From Leptodactylus fallax (lineage: Eukaryota; Chordata; Amphibia; Anura; Leptodactylidae): a DNA stretch of 64,000 nt. The stretch covers positions 329,501 through 393,500 of the forward strand of contig CAMRHE010000653.1 in NCBI GenBank assembly GCA_947044405.1, in the 5' to 3' direction. The stretch's first letter is position 1. Each line of letters begins with the position of its first letter. A program made the position numbers and the translations under genes. Below the pieces are notes generated by a model that saw only the letters and a program-made list of their open reading frames with translations, was not told the origin of the DNA and did not search any database. Positions 35,901 to 44,212 of the stretch are shown in pieces.

Positions 35901-38900
35901 CCGAGGAGGCTAGGAAGAGGAAGACCTGGACGACCTAGTGCAGAACCGCCAGGGAGGCCTGGACTTGAAAGAAGCTTTCTGGAGAAGGAGAACGGCTGAC
36001 ACATAGGACGCCTCTGAGGGAGGAAGAATCTATTCCCCCGTGGCCTCAGGGATAAGCTTCTCGACGCCCTTAACAAAAAATTTGGCCCAGGACGACCTGG
36101 AAAGGGAGAAGGGCTGCGTTCGCCTTCTTGGAGGCGGACCCAGTATTCCACAACGGATCCCAACGGTATGGCAGATAATCACTGCATTGGCGGCCGCCTT
36201 AGCAGATTTGGGAGGCATCTCCAGTTATTGGGAAGCGTTCAGGATCTCCGAGACGAGCGGCTGGAGGGAAACTGCATCAGGGAGGTTTGACTGAAGCTGT
36301 TTGGCCCAGGAAAAGAAGGCCTTGATGACCCAAGAGGCAGCGAAGGAGAGCCGCAGGGAGAAACCAGCCACTACGAAGGCCACCCTGGTGAGGGAATCCA
36401 CCTTCTTGCAGCAATACAATAGCCAGCATTTAGGGCAATGCAATGTATCAGTTCTGCATTGCAAACAATACAACAGATGCGATCCGATCTCACTCCGAGG
36501 GATCACTGAGGTAGGCAAAATCCGCTGAAGGCAGACTAGAAGCCTTGGAGAGCCTAGCTATCATGGGATCCACCGTGGGAGGCTCTTAGTGATAGGAAGG
36601 GACACATGGGGCGGCTCGCTGACAAAATGTCAAGACAGGCCAGCTTGCGCTCACTAGTTACTGATATCTAAGTACCGTGCGCTAACCGATTGCACCACTG
36701 GAGCAACCTGCTTCCCTTTCCTCGGATGTTCATCATTGCCAGCCAGGGAGAGCTAGAGACGTGTGTCACAGCATAGCCTGGCAGAACTGCCCGAGCTCAC
36801 CTTCCACTTAGAGACACACAGGTCAAGGGAAGGGATGTCCGATTTCCTAGTCGAAGACAGAGGATGGTCCAGAGAGAAGTCACTGTGCCCTCAGGATGAT
36901 ATCAAACATCCAGTGGCAGAAAGAGATGTCCACTTGAGAGGATGAGTCCGGATCCTCAGAGATCTGTAGGGTCTCTATCGCATAGATGACTCCCGCGTAG
37001 CAGCAGATATAGATGAGCCTAGCTGAAGCTCCGAGTCGGAGTCAGAGGCGTCCCCAGTTAAATAGACCGAGCAGAGGGAGGGAGGTATCCGCCTGTCGGA
37101 GTGGAGCCGTGAGCTGAGTTCCTATCTGGGGAGTACCCAGAGGAAGGGGTGGCGGACCGTGAACCGTAGGAAGACTTCCTGGTCCTTTTGAGGCTCCTGG
37201 AGCTGCGACGGGAACTATGAGGGTGTCCAGGGAGATCCCTAGAAGCAGCCGACTGAGCGGCGATCTGGGAAAGCAGCCATTCCAAGTTTCCAGCACTGAC
37301 TAGTTAAGTCTGGTAAGGACACCATGGCCAAGGTTAGGGAGGCCGCCCAATCCGGGGGATGGAAGAACCGGAGAGGGGCCAGGAGGTTACTGACTGGCTG
37401 AGGCGGAAGGCAGAGAGAGCACATGGGCTCGGGCTGTCCGCATGGCAACTGTTTTTGATACAGTGGGTGCACGTATAAAAACATGACGCAACCAGAGGGG
37501 CCGGAGGGGGAGCCCAAAAAAATTAGGGTAACCCAGGGGATTAGCCTACCAGACTGCAAAAGATGGCCGCTCACAAACTGCTGCAGCAAGGGTTCCGCAG
37601 GTCCAATGTCTCCCAGGGAACTGGGAAGAATCCCTGCTGTCCCAGCAAGCCAAAAAATAAATAAATAAGTCAATAAATAAATAAATTGAGAATATGAGGA
37701 GAGCAAAGCTCTTCCCCTGGTAAATACAGGCTCAGTAGCTACTGGGCAGGCTGGATGGCTTGCCAGGACAGCCCCCTGGCCAATGGAAGGCCCTAGGCGG
37801 AGTCTGGGTACCAGAAAAGCCTGGGAAAGGGACGGGCCCGTTGCGGCCTAGTTCCCGGCCAGGCCTCGGACTCGCGTACAACGCGGCCGACCGCGAACTC
37901 CGGAGGTTCCGCGGAGGCCTGGGAAAAGGTACCGGGGGGCCAGGAAAGGGGCTCCCCACACGAGCGGGGGGGGAAACCGGGTGCCCCCCCCGACGGGGGC
38001 CGCTCGGTAGGAGCGACCAGAAACCCCAAAAACGCCCCAGAAAAAAGGGGCTTATTTACTAAGATTTAAGGCCCAGTTCAGGGGAACCCTGTGATGCCCC
38101 CCTAAACAGGACCCATGCTATTGTCCCCCTGGGAAATGGCACTAAGGGGCTGAGGGGAGGTGGAGAGGGCCTGAAGGGGAGATGGAGAGGGGCTGAGGTA
38201 ACTTTCATACTCACCTGCCTTCTATTCTTCTCATACTCACCAGTCTGGCGACTTCAGGCGCCGCAGGGTCACCCCCTCGGTAGGACCTCGCACGTGGGAG
38301 TGGGGTCACCGGTACTCCGGCCGCTTTCGGGGTGCGGCGAATGGTGAGTGGGGACTGGGTGACCGGCGAGGCTGCTCTTTTGCAGAGCGCTGCGCCCGCA
38401 GGAGGGTATGACTAGTGTGGCGTACACGCTGACTACCCCCTGCACTTGAAAGAAAGGTAAAAATAAAAACGATGCAAGACAGAAGACCTGAGTCAGGTCG
38501 TATCTGCCTCCTATGACACTAGGTTTCAAACTGATTCATGCACAGTGGCTGTGTCAGGGTATAGCCTGGAGGCAGAGCCAACAGCTTTTGCTTTTTCCTA
38601 GTGTCTTGTCTCCTAGTGACCAGGTCTATACCCATGGTGCTGTGTCCCCCAGTGAAGTAGACGAGAAATGTACTATGAGAAAATGCAAACAGAAAAAAGT
38701 AAGCCGTAGGTCTATAGCGATGATCCGTTCCCTTTAGAGCTATGTACTTGAAGTCCGTCTTCCTTATGTCACGTATATCAGAGCCCTTTCTATGAAGATA
38801 CATACCGTATACCCTCATCCTCACAGATCCATCCACTTGTTTTCTAGGTGTGGAAATAAGGTACGAGCTGTACAATCCCCTTATCCAGGAAATTCAAGTG

Positions 38901-40600
38901 TTAAAGCTTGAGAAGAGAGTGGATGAGAAGCTGCTCTACCTGCGCGATGCCCTCCCTGAATACAGCACTTTCGATGTTAATATGAAGCCTGCCCTTTCCT
39001 TGGGCCTAGAAGTCCCTATGAACCCGGTGAGCAACCAACTATAGAGCATTCATAGATACTAAAGAGCTGAGGGGTGGGGGGTGTTACATACTCCTGGAAA
39101 TGTCTGATTGCCTATAAACTGCAGTGAAACAGTGCCCCTAGTGGTAAAATGGAACACATAGATTTCACAGCTAAGCATACACCAGAGGGATCTGGCCATC
39201 ACAAGAAACAGGGCAGAGGGTGGCACACGTCAGGCACATCTCCTCATTACCCTTTGTTAATGTAGTTGCATTGTGACCCGACACTGCTCGAACTTTTTGC
39301 GACTAGTCACAGTTACAGCACACTAGGGGTCACAATGCGACTCCATTCGCTAACATTAGTGAAGGAGTCTCATTGCAACCTGGTGATCTTTGATCATGCA
39401 GTGGGAGTCACAGACAAGGTCACCATGTAGCTCTAGTCTAAGGGGTCCCTCCTCTGTTAGCCAGAGTGAAATACTGCTGCAGAGAGTCACTATGACCCAT
39501 GTAATACTCCAATAAGGCAGTGGTTTACAGGGGAAGATGGCATCACCGCTGGAACCCCAACAAGTCTCAAGAATGGGATTCTCTGGTTTTAGTAGAGCAC
39601 CAGCCAAGCATGTGCTTTGCAGCTCCATTCAGACTCTATGGGCCTACCAATGAGAACTAAGCCTGTGCTGGCCTATTTCCATGAGTCCCATAGATGGAGC
39701 AGCTGGGCAAATGACATCCCTTGCTTCATTCAACTGGGGGATTCAGGACCCCTGTTGTTGTGGTTGGACCCCAGTGACCATCTGGGGAAAGGCCTTTAAA
39801 GGCTCCAGTGAGATTATTACTTTTTTGCTTGCTTTCTCAGGGTTTTTTTTAGATGCTGAAATTAGGGGTACTTAGTTGGTTCCCACACCAGGTCCTCTGA
39901 TCAGAATTAGCATCGGGCCCTTAGGTCTCTCCTCCTGTCCCTTTAAAGAATTGATGTATATTAAAGGGATTCTCCAAGGAGTCTTAATTTACTTCCTCTG
40001 GGTTTTATTTCGTGCTGTACCTCGTGGTTCCAGGCTGGTTCCAACCCCAGGTGATGTGACCAGCACCCGACATTCAGGTTGTGCACCCTCCCCCCTGCTC
40101 TACAGTTTCCACATGTTGTTATATATGCTATGCGGGCCAGCAGACTATAGTTAACCCAGCCCCCATAGCACTGGTAGCGGGAATTGGGGAGGAGGCAGGG
40201 AAACCAGGGGCCGATGCTGACCTGAAGTCAGAACCAGCCTGGAACCCCTAGGTACCACATGAAAAAACCCCAGAGGAAGTAAATAAATCAAGACTCCCTG
40301 GACAACCCCTTTAACAGGTCTGCAATGATTGGACTTTTCTATCTGCTCCCCCCCAAGATGCAAGTGAGGATGAAGCCGCGACCTTGGTCCAAAAGATGGG
40401 AACAAGAAAAACACAAAATTAAAGGGATCAACTTTGATTACTATCTTCTGGAGAAGCACAAGGAGAGGGCTAAGAAGTCGGCCAGACCTTGGCAGAAGTT
40501 TGATATGCTGATGGAATACGACACCAGCAAAATAGAGAAGATGATATTAGAGGAAGTCAACCAAAAACTCTCTCAACCTAGTAGTGGAACCAGCGCGTGA
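26536..40600 (+). CDS. MRPL19: Mitochondrial large-subunit ribosomal protein L19, complete (six exons)
   Basis: Joined exons 26536-26581, 27785-27893, 29316-29434, 32061-32195, 38848-39026 and 40358-40600 give 831 nt, 276 residues plus TGA, close to the ~292 of human. All introns are GT-AG with compatible phases. The N-terminus ([14 protein letters not shown]) is basic and lacks acidic residues, as in a mitochondrial targeting peptide. The conserved part starts at [13 protein letters not shown] (residue ~52). The L19 fold runs from [14 protein letters not shown] through [14 protein letters not shown] and FLLRNVI to [15 protein letters not shown]. The tail [10 protein letters not shown] and MEYDTSKIE is typical of the animal protein. 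It acts in the mitoribosome large subunit. The start ATG sits in AAACATGGCGGC. Intron 4 holds a 5.9-kb DIRS element. The gene is tail to tail with GCFC2. Confidence 0.97.
26670..26755. repeat. (TA)n and (CA)n microsatellite
   Basis: A (TA) run with CATA interruptions, then an ACACAC run, early in MRPL19 intron 1. Confidence 0.95.
26890..26968. repeat. (TA)n-(TG)n-(TA)n compound microsatellite
   Basis: TA repeats flank a TGTGTG run in MRPL19 intron 1. Confidence 0.95.
27237..27614. mobile_element. Tc1/mariner-type MITE in MRPL19 intron 1
   Basis: TA-flanked element 27239-27612. GCATCTCAATAAATTAGAAT at the left is mirrored by ATTCTAATTTATTGAGATG at the right, with further arm similarity (TTTGAAACGTT). 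No transposase. Confidence 0.85.
27785..27893 (+). CDS. MRPL19: MRPL19 coding exon 2
   Basis: Preceded by TTCCATACAG and followed by AAAAG|GTGAGG. Encodes the poorly conserved linker ([12 protein letters not shown]) before the L19 core. Confidence 0.93.
28254..28637. mobile_element. T2-type (TTAA) MITE in MRPL19 intron 2
   Basis: TTAA at 28254-28257 and 28634-28637. The left end TTAAAGGGGTTTTCTGG and the right end GACTCCCCTTTAA are degenerate complements. Confidence 0.75.
28965..29060 (+). repeat. SINE/LINE-type 3' tail remnant
   Basis: ATTGTGAGGACTGATG, then TGTACAGCGCTGCAGAG, then TTGGTGCTATACTAG resembles the retroposon tail seen at 12640-12770. Confidence 0.5.
29316..29434 (+). CDS. MRPL19: MRPL19 coding exon 3
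   Basis: Acceptor CTCTACGCAG. Encodes [13 protein letters not shown] through IPEFYV; donor GTAG|GTGCGG. Strongly conserved with the human protein. Confidence 0.96.
29558..29890. mobile_element. T2-type MITE in MRPL19 intron 3
   Basis: Begins TTAAAGGGGTTTTTCGGG. The interior GCCTATCCTTGG and AATGTGCTTGG words match the family. The right end is degraded near GGTCATCAGTTATATAG. Confidence 0.65.
30016..31324. mobile_element. hAT-type non-autonomous element with 8-bp target duplication
   Basis: The element spans 30024-31316 in MRPL19 intron 3. Left end CAGTGATGGCGAACCT and right end AGGTTCACCATCACGG are near complements. CTCTATGC occurs at 30016-30023 and 31317-31324. The interior is mainly an orientation-switching 29-bp array plus a CpG-rich segment. 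No transposase. Confidence 0.9.
30230..30960. repeat. 29-bp tandem array with two orientation switches
   Basis: Units CACAGTATTATATGCT (30230-30480) flip to GAAGCATCTAATACTGT (30488-30800), then flip back to GCTTCAGTGTCCCCCA (about 30808-30955). Some inverse units have an extra ACT (ATACTACTGTATG). Confidence 0.88.
31325..32060. other. MRPL19 intron 3, remainder
   Basis: Contains a C10 run at 31379-31388 and a poly-T of about 20 near 31429. No other element recognised before the exon 4 acceptor. Confidence 0.5.
32061..32195 (+). CDS. MRPL19: MRPL19 coding exon 4
   Basis: Acceptor TGATCCTCAG. Encodes [17 protein letters not shown] and [20 protein letters not shown], the centre of the L19 fold. 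Donor ACAAG|GTTGGT. Confidence 0.96.
32845..32972. repeat. DIRS left inverted terminal repeat
   Basis: CACTGGGGGACACAGCACCA through CATGAATCAGTTTG, complementary to 38527-38655 with a few mismatches. Confidence 0.92.
33090..33190. repeat. DIRS internal complementary region
   Basis: TGTCCCCCAGTGAATACAAC to AAAAATCCCAC is complementary to 32799-32860. It runs directly into TTTCTCGTCTACTTCACTGG, complementary to the extreme right end (38640-38668). This is the circle-junction template of DIRS elements. It is intact also in the second copy near 60870-60962. Confidence 0.9.
33195..34440 (-). pseudogene. DIRS tyrosine recombinase region, decayed
   Basis: The minus-strand frames ([33 protein letters not shown]) occupy the position of the YR domain between RNase H and the internal complementary region. 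ALSSRAV resembles the AHSTRA-type HxxR box with His replaced. Frameshifts prevent a single frame. The assignment is supported mainly by position and by the DIRS-like segments upstream ([14 protein letters not shown] in copy 2). Confidence 0.55.
34480..34980 (-). pseudogene. DIRS RNase H region
   Basis: Minus-strand residues [17 protein letters not shown] and [15 protein letters not shown], followed by [14 protein letters not shown], match the DIRS RNase H segment in which Thr-Asp-Asn/Ser and Ala-Tyr-Leu-Asn are conserved. The segment [15 protein letters not shown] follows in another frame. Stops and shifts disable it. Confidence 0.75.
34985..35880 (-). pseudogene. DIRS reverse transcriptase region
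   Basis: Minus-strand segments [22 protein letters not shown] (in another frame), [18 protein letters not shown] and [12 protein letters not shown] follow the order of the DIRS reverse transcriptase. The catalytic YLDD-like box reads DFDN here; the second copy has DFDD. Downstream, [11 protein letters not shown] leads into the RNase H part. Several stops and shifts. Confidence 0.75.
36645..36704 (-). tRNA. tRNA-Ile(UAU) 5'-half fragment inside DIRS
   Basis: The minus strand begins GCTCCAGTGGTGCAATCGG at 36704 and continues TTAGCGCACGGTACTTA, matching the acceptor 5' strand, D arm and start of the anticodon arm of eukaryotic tRNA-Ile(UAU). The T arm and acceptor 3' strand are not recognisable, so it is a pseudogene fragment. 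Confidence 0.7.
37780..38050. other. CpG-rich segment near the DIRS 5' end
   Basis: Unlike the AT-rich surroundings this stretch is very GC- and CpG-rich (GCGTACAACGCGGCCGACCG). In the element's orientation it is upstream of ORF1, so it could be part of the internal promoter. That role is inferred only. Confidence 0.4.
38527..38655. repeat. DIRS right inverted terminal repeat
   Basis: CAAACTGATTCATGCACAGT through TGTGTCCCCCAGTG, complement of 32845-32972. The extreme end continues AAGTAGACGAGAAA to 38668. Confidence 0.92.
38848..39026 (+). CDS. MRPL19: MRPL19 coding exon 5
   Basis: Acceptor TTGTTTTCTAG. Encodes [19 protein letters not shown] and [18 protein letters not shown]; donor CCG|GTGAGC in phase 0. 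Confidence 0.96.
39027..39960. other. MRPL19 intron 5, unassigned part
   Basis: No exon seen. Fragmented repeat-like sequence only (for example GGGGGATTCAGGACCCC near 39736). Confidence 0.45.
39961..40314. mobile_element. T2-type (TTAA) MITE with long inverted arms
   Basis: TTAA at 39961-39964 and 40311-40314. Arms of about 110 bp: CTTAATTTACTTCCTCTGGG at the left mirrors CCAGAGGAAGTAAATAAATC at the right. A related copy is at 57418. It ends 43 bases before MRPL19 exon 6. Confidence 0.85.
40358..40600 (+). CDS. MRPL19: MRPL19 coding exon 6 (terminal)
   Basis: Acceptor CTCCCCCCCAAG, an AAG rather than the favoured CAG. Encodes [16 protein letters not shown] through [15 protein letters not shown]; stop TGA at 40598-40600. 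Confidence 0.95.
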   Translation: MQVRMKPRPWSKRWEQEKHKIKGINFDYYLLEKHKERAKKSARPWQKFDMLMEYDTSKIEKMILEEVNQKLSQPSSGTSA

Positions 40601-40637
40601 AGAAGCGATCTGGGCTGGAGAATATTTGTATCATGTG

Positions 40638-40643
40638 AATAAA
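40638..40643 (+). promoter_or_regulatory. MRPL19: MRPL19 polyadenylation signal
   Basis: AATAAA 38 bases after the stop codon, followed by TGGTTT and GT-rich sequence. It implies a very short 3' UTR. Confidence 0.75.
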
Positions 40644-40649
40644 TGGTTT

Positions 40650-41440
40650 ATACACACCTTGTTCTTGGTGCTGGTGACTGGCTGTGGGGTCATCAGTCTA
40701 CTAAAGTGACTGCACCACAGGCAAGAACACTCCTCTTAAGCGGATTATTTTTTAATTACAGCCTGCCCAGGTTCTTTATGTTTTTAATGTCAGGCTTCAT
40801 GGCAGAGTCTGACAGCAGGTCATGTGATGGGAATCAGCAGCCAGCACTTTCCTCCTTCCATGTTGTATGATGGCTGGCTTTACTATTATGATATACATGT
40901 AATACCATTGAACACAGAGAGGAAGAGGAGGAAGCCGGGTGCTGGTTGTAATCACATGACCCGGTGTCAGAACCACTCTGGAAGCCACACATTTGACAAA
41001 AAGAACCTGGGAGTAAAAAGTGGCCTCCAAAAATTCCTTTAATAAATTTTGCTACAAGCCTGTGTAGGTTTACAGTTCTCAAGATTTCTGCTTAAAGGGC
41101 TTCAGAATACTGACAGTGACATAAAATAATAGATCGCTGTGGGGGGTCCATCAAGTGGTGAGGAGGAAGCTGTAGTACTCTGCATTTCCGCAACTAGGTC
41201 GATGGACAAAAGAATATAGCACTCAGGTGAGCGACAAACAGCTGAAGGGTACGTACTGTAAATTGTATAGGACAGTGAAGCTGTGGTTAGGGAGGGACTC
41301 CTGGCCTTAGATCACTATGGTGTAAGAAGCCCAGGTCCCCGAACTGACTTCAGGTCAAAAAGTTCCGACAATCGTCTTTGTGCCATCAATACTTTTGACT
41401 TCTATTGAAATGAATGGGAGGCATTTTCTGATGTGGATTC
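40650..41440. other. Intergenic DNA after MRPL19
   Basis: Includes an imperfect inverted repeat in 40740-41095 (TTAAGCGGATTATTT and CTTTAATAAATTTTG edges; CAGCACTTTCC with GGAAGAGGAGG). Probably a decayed T2-type element. No gene. Confidence 0.4.
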
Positions 41441-41469
41441 CGCCTCAAAAAGTCCTTGTCAACATACCC

Positions 41470-41890
41470 TAAGACTAAGGGTTGCAGATATTGCTGCGTT
41501 TTTTTTGAGCCAAAGTCAGAAGTGACATGAAAAAGAATGTGAAATATAAAGGAAGCTCTTAGTCTCTTCTCTTCTGTTAAAACCACTCCTGGTTTTGGCT
41601 CAAAAACCGCAGTAAAATCTACAACAAAAAAGATGCTGCGTTTTCACAACGTGGAGCCTTAGTCTAAAGTCACAGTATGAAAACTCCATTAGGCTGAGGC
41701 CCCATGTTGCGGAAATTTCTTTTTTTTTTTTTTTTTTCCAGCTAAAGCCAGGAGTGGATTGAGCAGAAGGTAGAAGTATAAGGACTTCCTATATATTTCC
41801 CATTCCTTTTCACGCCACTTCTGACTTTGGCTCAAAAAACCTCAGCTAAACCTGCAACACAAAAAGCTGCGTTTCCACAATGTGGGGTCT
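41470..41890. repeat. Two dispersed palindromic repeats (copies 2 and 3)
   Basis: TTTTTTTTGAGCCAAAGTC, then GGTTTTGGCTCAAAAACC (41470-41665), and a second copy at 41705-41890 (GAGTGGATTGAGCAGAAGG, ACTTTGGCTCAAAAAACCTC). Same family as 11085-11305. Confidence 0.7.
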
Positions 41891-41894
41891 CTTC

Positions 41895-42285
41895 CGGCCC
41901 CAAATGGAGTTTTCATACTGTGAGCTGCCCACAGGATAAGTCATCTGTGTGTGGTCTCCCCATGGATCACATACTGATCAGCTGCTCTGGCAGCCTTCAG
42001 GGCCTGAAGCTGCTGCACTGGTCAGGGAGCGCATGCAGCACCACTCCTACTCAGGTAACAGGAGCGACGCAGAAACCCCCTCCACTGTATAGCGGTGGTG
42101 TCGGGGACGTGCTGCGCCACTCCGATTACTTCAGTAGTAGCAGACTGCACTCACTCCCTGTCCACTGCAGCAGGTGGTCTCTGCAGGGTCCAGGTGTTGG
42201 ACCCCCACAGTATCATACTGATAACCTAACCTGTGAATAGGTCACAGTATGAAAATCCAGTGGAGGCTGGAAAACCTCTTTAATC
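41895..42285. mobile_element. T2-type MITE, second subfamily
   Basis: AATGGAGTTTTCATACTGTG at the left pairs with CACAGTATGAAAATCCAGTG at the right. Ends GCTGGAAAACCTCTTTAA. Confidence 0.65.
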
Positions 42286-42289
42286 CTTG

Positions 42290-43355
42290 AAAAGTAAACT
42301 ATAATGTATTTCATAGAGGAAGCAAAAATATTGCAAATGGCTATTGACATCAAGTCAAGCAGAGGTTGATTTTCCCTTTTGCCTCACCAGGGTTTATTTA
42401 TCCTCTGACATCACACACTGTTGATTTACTGATAGATGACATACAGCATCCTAGAACTTCTCTCCTTATCCTTCTATACCTCCTGATACATCAAACACTG
42501 AAGTTAGTATTAGTCCTGCAGACATGTTCCCACCCTGCACCATATAGACTGGATGGCTCATATAGGTCATCATGACAGGAGAATAAAAACTAGGGAACCA
42601 TGTAATGGGGGCTACATTCAGATCCAGTCGAGTAGGACAAGTCATCAGTATCTGGGTGGTGATGTCCAACACTCGACAACGCTGCCAGTGAGCTGCAATA
42701 CCAAGCACAGCCCCTATACAAGGTACAATGGTCTTTTCAAATAGCTGGTCTCCACTGATAATATACGGATAATATCCATAAGGCTAGGTCAGCAATAGCA
42801 ATCCTGAAAAGCCCCTGAAAATTAGATCAATGCATTTTGAGACTAGACCAGACTCTTTGGAAAGTTGGCCATACAACACTCAGGTGCTCCTATTGGAGTG
42901 AATGGAAGCGTCTGTATCCATCAAGGATTCAGTCACTTTTCCCTCGCCTGCATGCACAGTAGGGGCAAAACATCCCCTCTGTTCTCAGGATCAGTGGGGT
43001 CTCAGCAGTCAGTCCCCCACCGATCAGCAATTTATCCTCTAGAGGACAGAGATTCCTCATGGAATAACCCCTTGAAGGTTGTGACAAGTAATCTGCCATG
43101 GCTTTTTATTCCCCCCGGTATATATGTCTCCCACAAACTCTCGAGGGCAGAGCTCAGAGTTGTGTTCAATGGGTACATATATTACATATGGTGAATACAA
43201 TGGCTACCTGTGCTTCCTATACCAAAACTACCCTCTTAGTGAGCACTGCTTGCAAAGCTACACATTAGATTAGGGCTGAACAATTCATTGAAAAATAACC
43301 AAAACCGAATGTCAATCCAGATAACCAATATGACCAAACCAGAACTCCAGAGTAT
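42290..43355. other. Intergenic repeat-like DNA, no gene
   Basis: Fragments of the TTAA family (AATACCAAGCACAGCCCC near 42700). No coding feature supported. Confidence 0.45.
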
Positions 43356-43357
43356 AA

Positions 43358-43585
43358 TGGTCAGAGGCCCAGGGGAGGAAATGAAGCATAAAATCAGTGT
43401 TACTCACCTCTCCTGGGCACCAGTCTTCTGCCAGGCTGCTGCATAATGTCAAGGACCGGTGAGGCCTGTAATTAGTCCCTGATGTCATTCAGCAGGCCCG
43501 AAGAGGACCAGGAGAATCACCAGAGCCCAGGAGAGGTGAGTAACACTGATTTTATGTGTCCTCACCTCGCCAAGGCCTCTGCTTA
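43358..43585. repeat. Imperfect inverted repeat
   Basis: AAAATCAGTGTTACTCACC (43392) and its complement GGTGAGTAACACTGATTTTA (43536) bracket CTCTCCTGGGC and GCCCAGGAGAG. Confidence 0.8.
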
Positions 43586-43979
43586 TTATACTTTGGGGTC
43601 TGAAGAGACTGAAGAGTACAATAGCAGTTCCGGTGTGTTTACTCTGAACTAAACCACTGGTGAGCAGAGAAGAGCTGCCATAGACACCGCCCATGTTTAT
43701 ACCCCTAAACAACAGTTTTAACCTAGTACACAGCCTAACTTGGGCATTAAGGCTCAGAATTTTATTTTTTTTTTTTTAGTTTTTCCATCCTCAAATTTCA
43801 AAAACAATAACTTTATTTTTCCATCAACAAAGCCATGTAAAAGGGATAGGTCACCAGTATGAAAACGCAGTTTGGGGCCAGAAAATCCCTTTATGTAATA
43901 TTCATGACAATCCTGTGAAATTGGGTACATTGGTAATAAACTCTCAGCTTGGTAAGACACATTTATATATATAAAATGA

Positions 43980-43985
43980 TTTATT
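43980..43985 (-). promoter_or_regulatory. GCFC2: GCFC2 polyadenylation signal candidate
   Basis: AATAAA on the minus strand about 120 bases beyond the stop codon. AATAAA at other AT-rich positions nearby cannot be excluded. Confidence 0.55.
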
Positions 43986-44103
43986 AGTTTACAAAAGTAG
44001 AATTTAAAAGGTAACAAATACCAGATCGGAAGAGGTTTGTCCTAAAAATTCACGGTCTAATAAATAAACCTCATGGCTGTGTGGAAACTAGAATGGCTGC
44101 CAG

Positions 44104-44212
44104 TCACATAGTCATGCCATGTCCCTCCATGCCGTACTGTGCAGCAACCTCTTCTGCAAGACTCTGAGCTTTGATCTTCATCAGGAGAGACACAAGAGTC
44201 TCCATGCCCTTC
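44104..44212 (-). CDS. GCFC2: GCFC2 terminal coding exon
   Basis: Acceptor CTACTTCCAG. Encodes [20 protein letters not shown]; stop TGA at 44106-44104. Confidence 0.92.

Larger units (their letters stand above)
35885..38050 (-). pseudogene. DIRS gag-like (ORF1) region, decayed
   Basis: Residues [18 protein letters not shown] and [15 protein letters not shown], then KFLPQRRP-like sequence in a shifted frame, resemble the end of the DIRS gag-like protein (KIVEEATGGKS-type motif followed by FLPQ). The upstream part is not alignable by eye. Confidence 0.5.
32796..38668 (-). mobile_element. DIRS-type tyrosine-recombinase retrotransposon, structurally complete
   Basis: About 5.87 kb in MRPL19 intron 4, coding on the minus strand, antisense to the host gene. 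Inverted terminal repeats lie at 32845-32972 and 38527-38655. The internal complementary region at about 33090-33190 reads as the complement of the left outer end joined to the complement of the right outer end. AAA is shared at both element borders, and there is no target-site duplication, as expected for recombinase-mediated insertion. The order on the minus strand is gag-like region, reverse transcriptase, RNase H, tyrosine recombinase, internal complementary region. All frames are broken. Confidence 0.9.
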
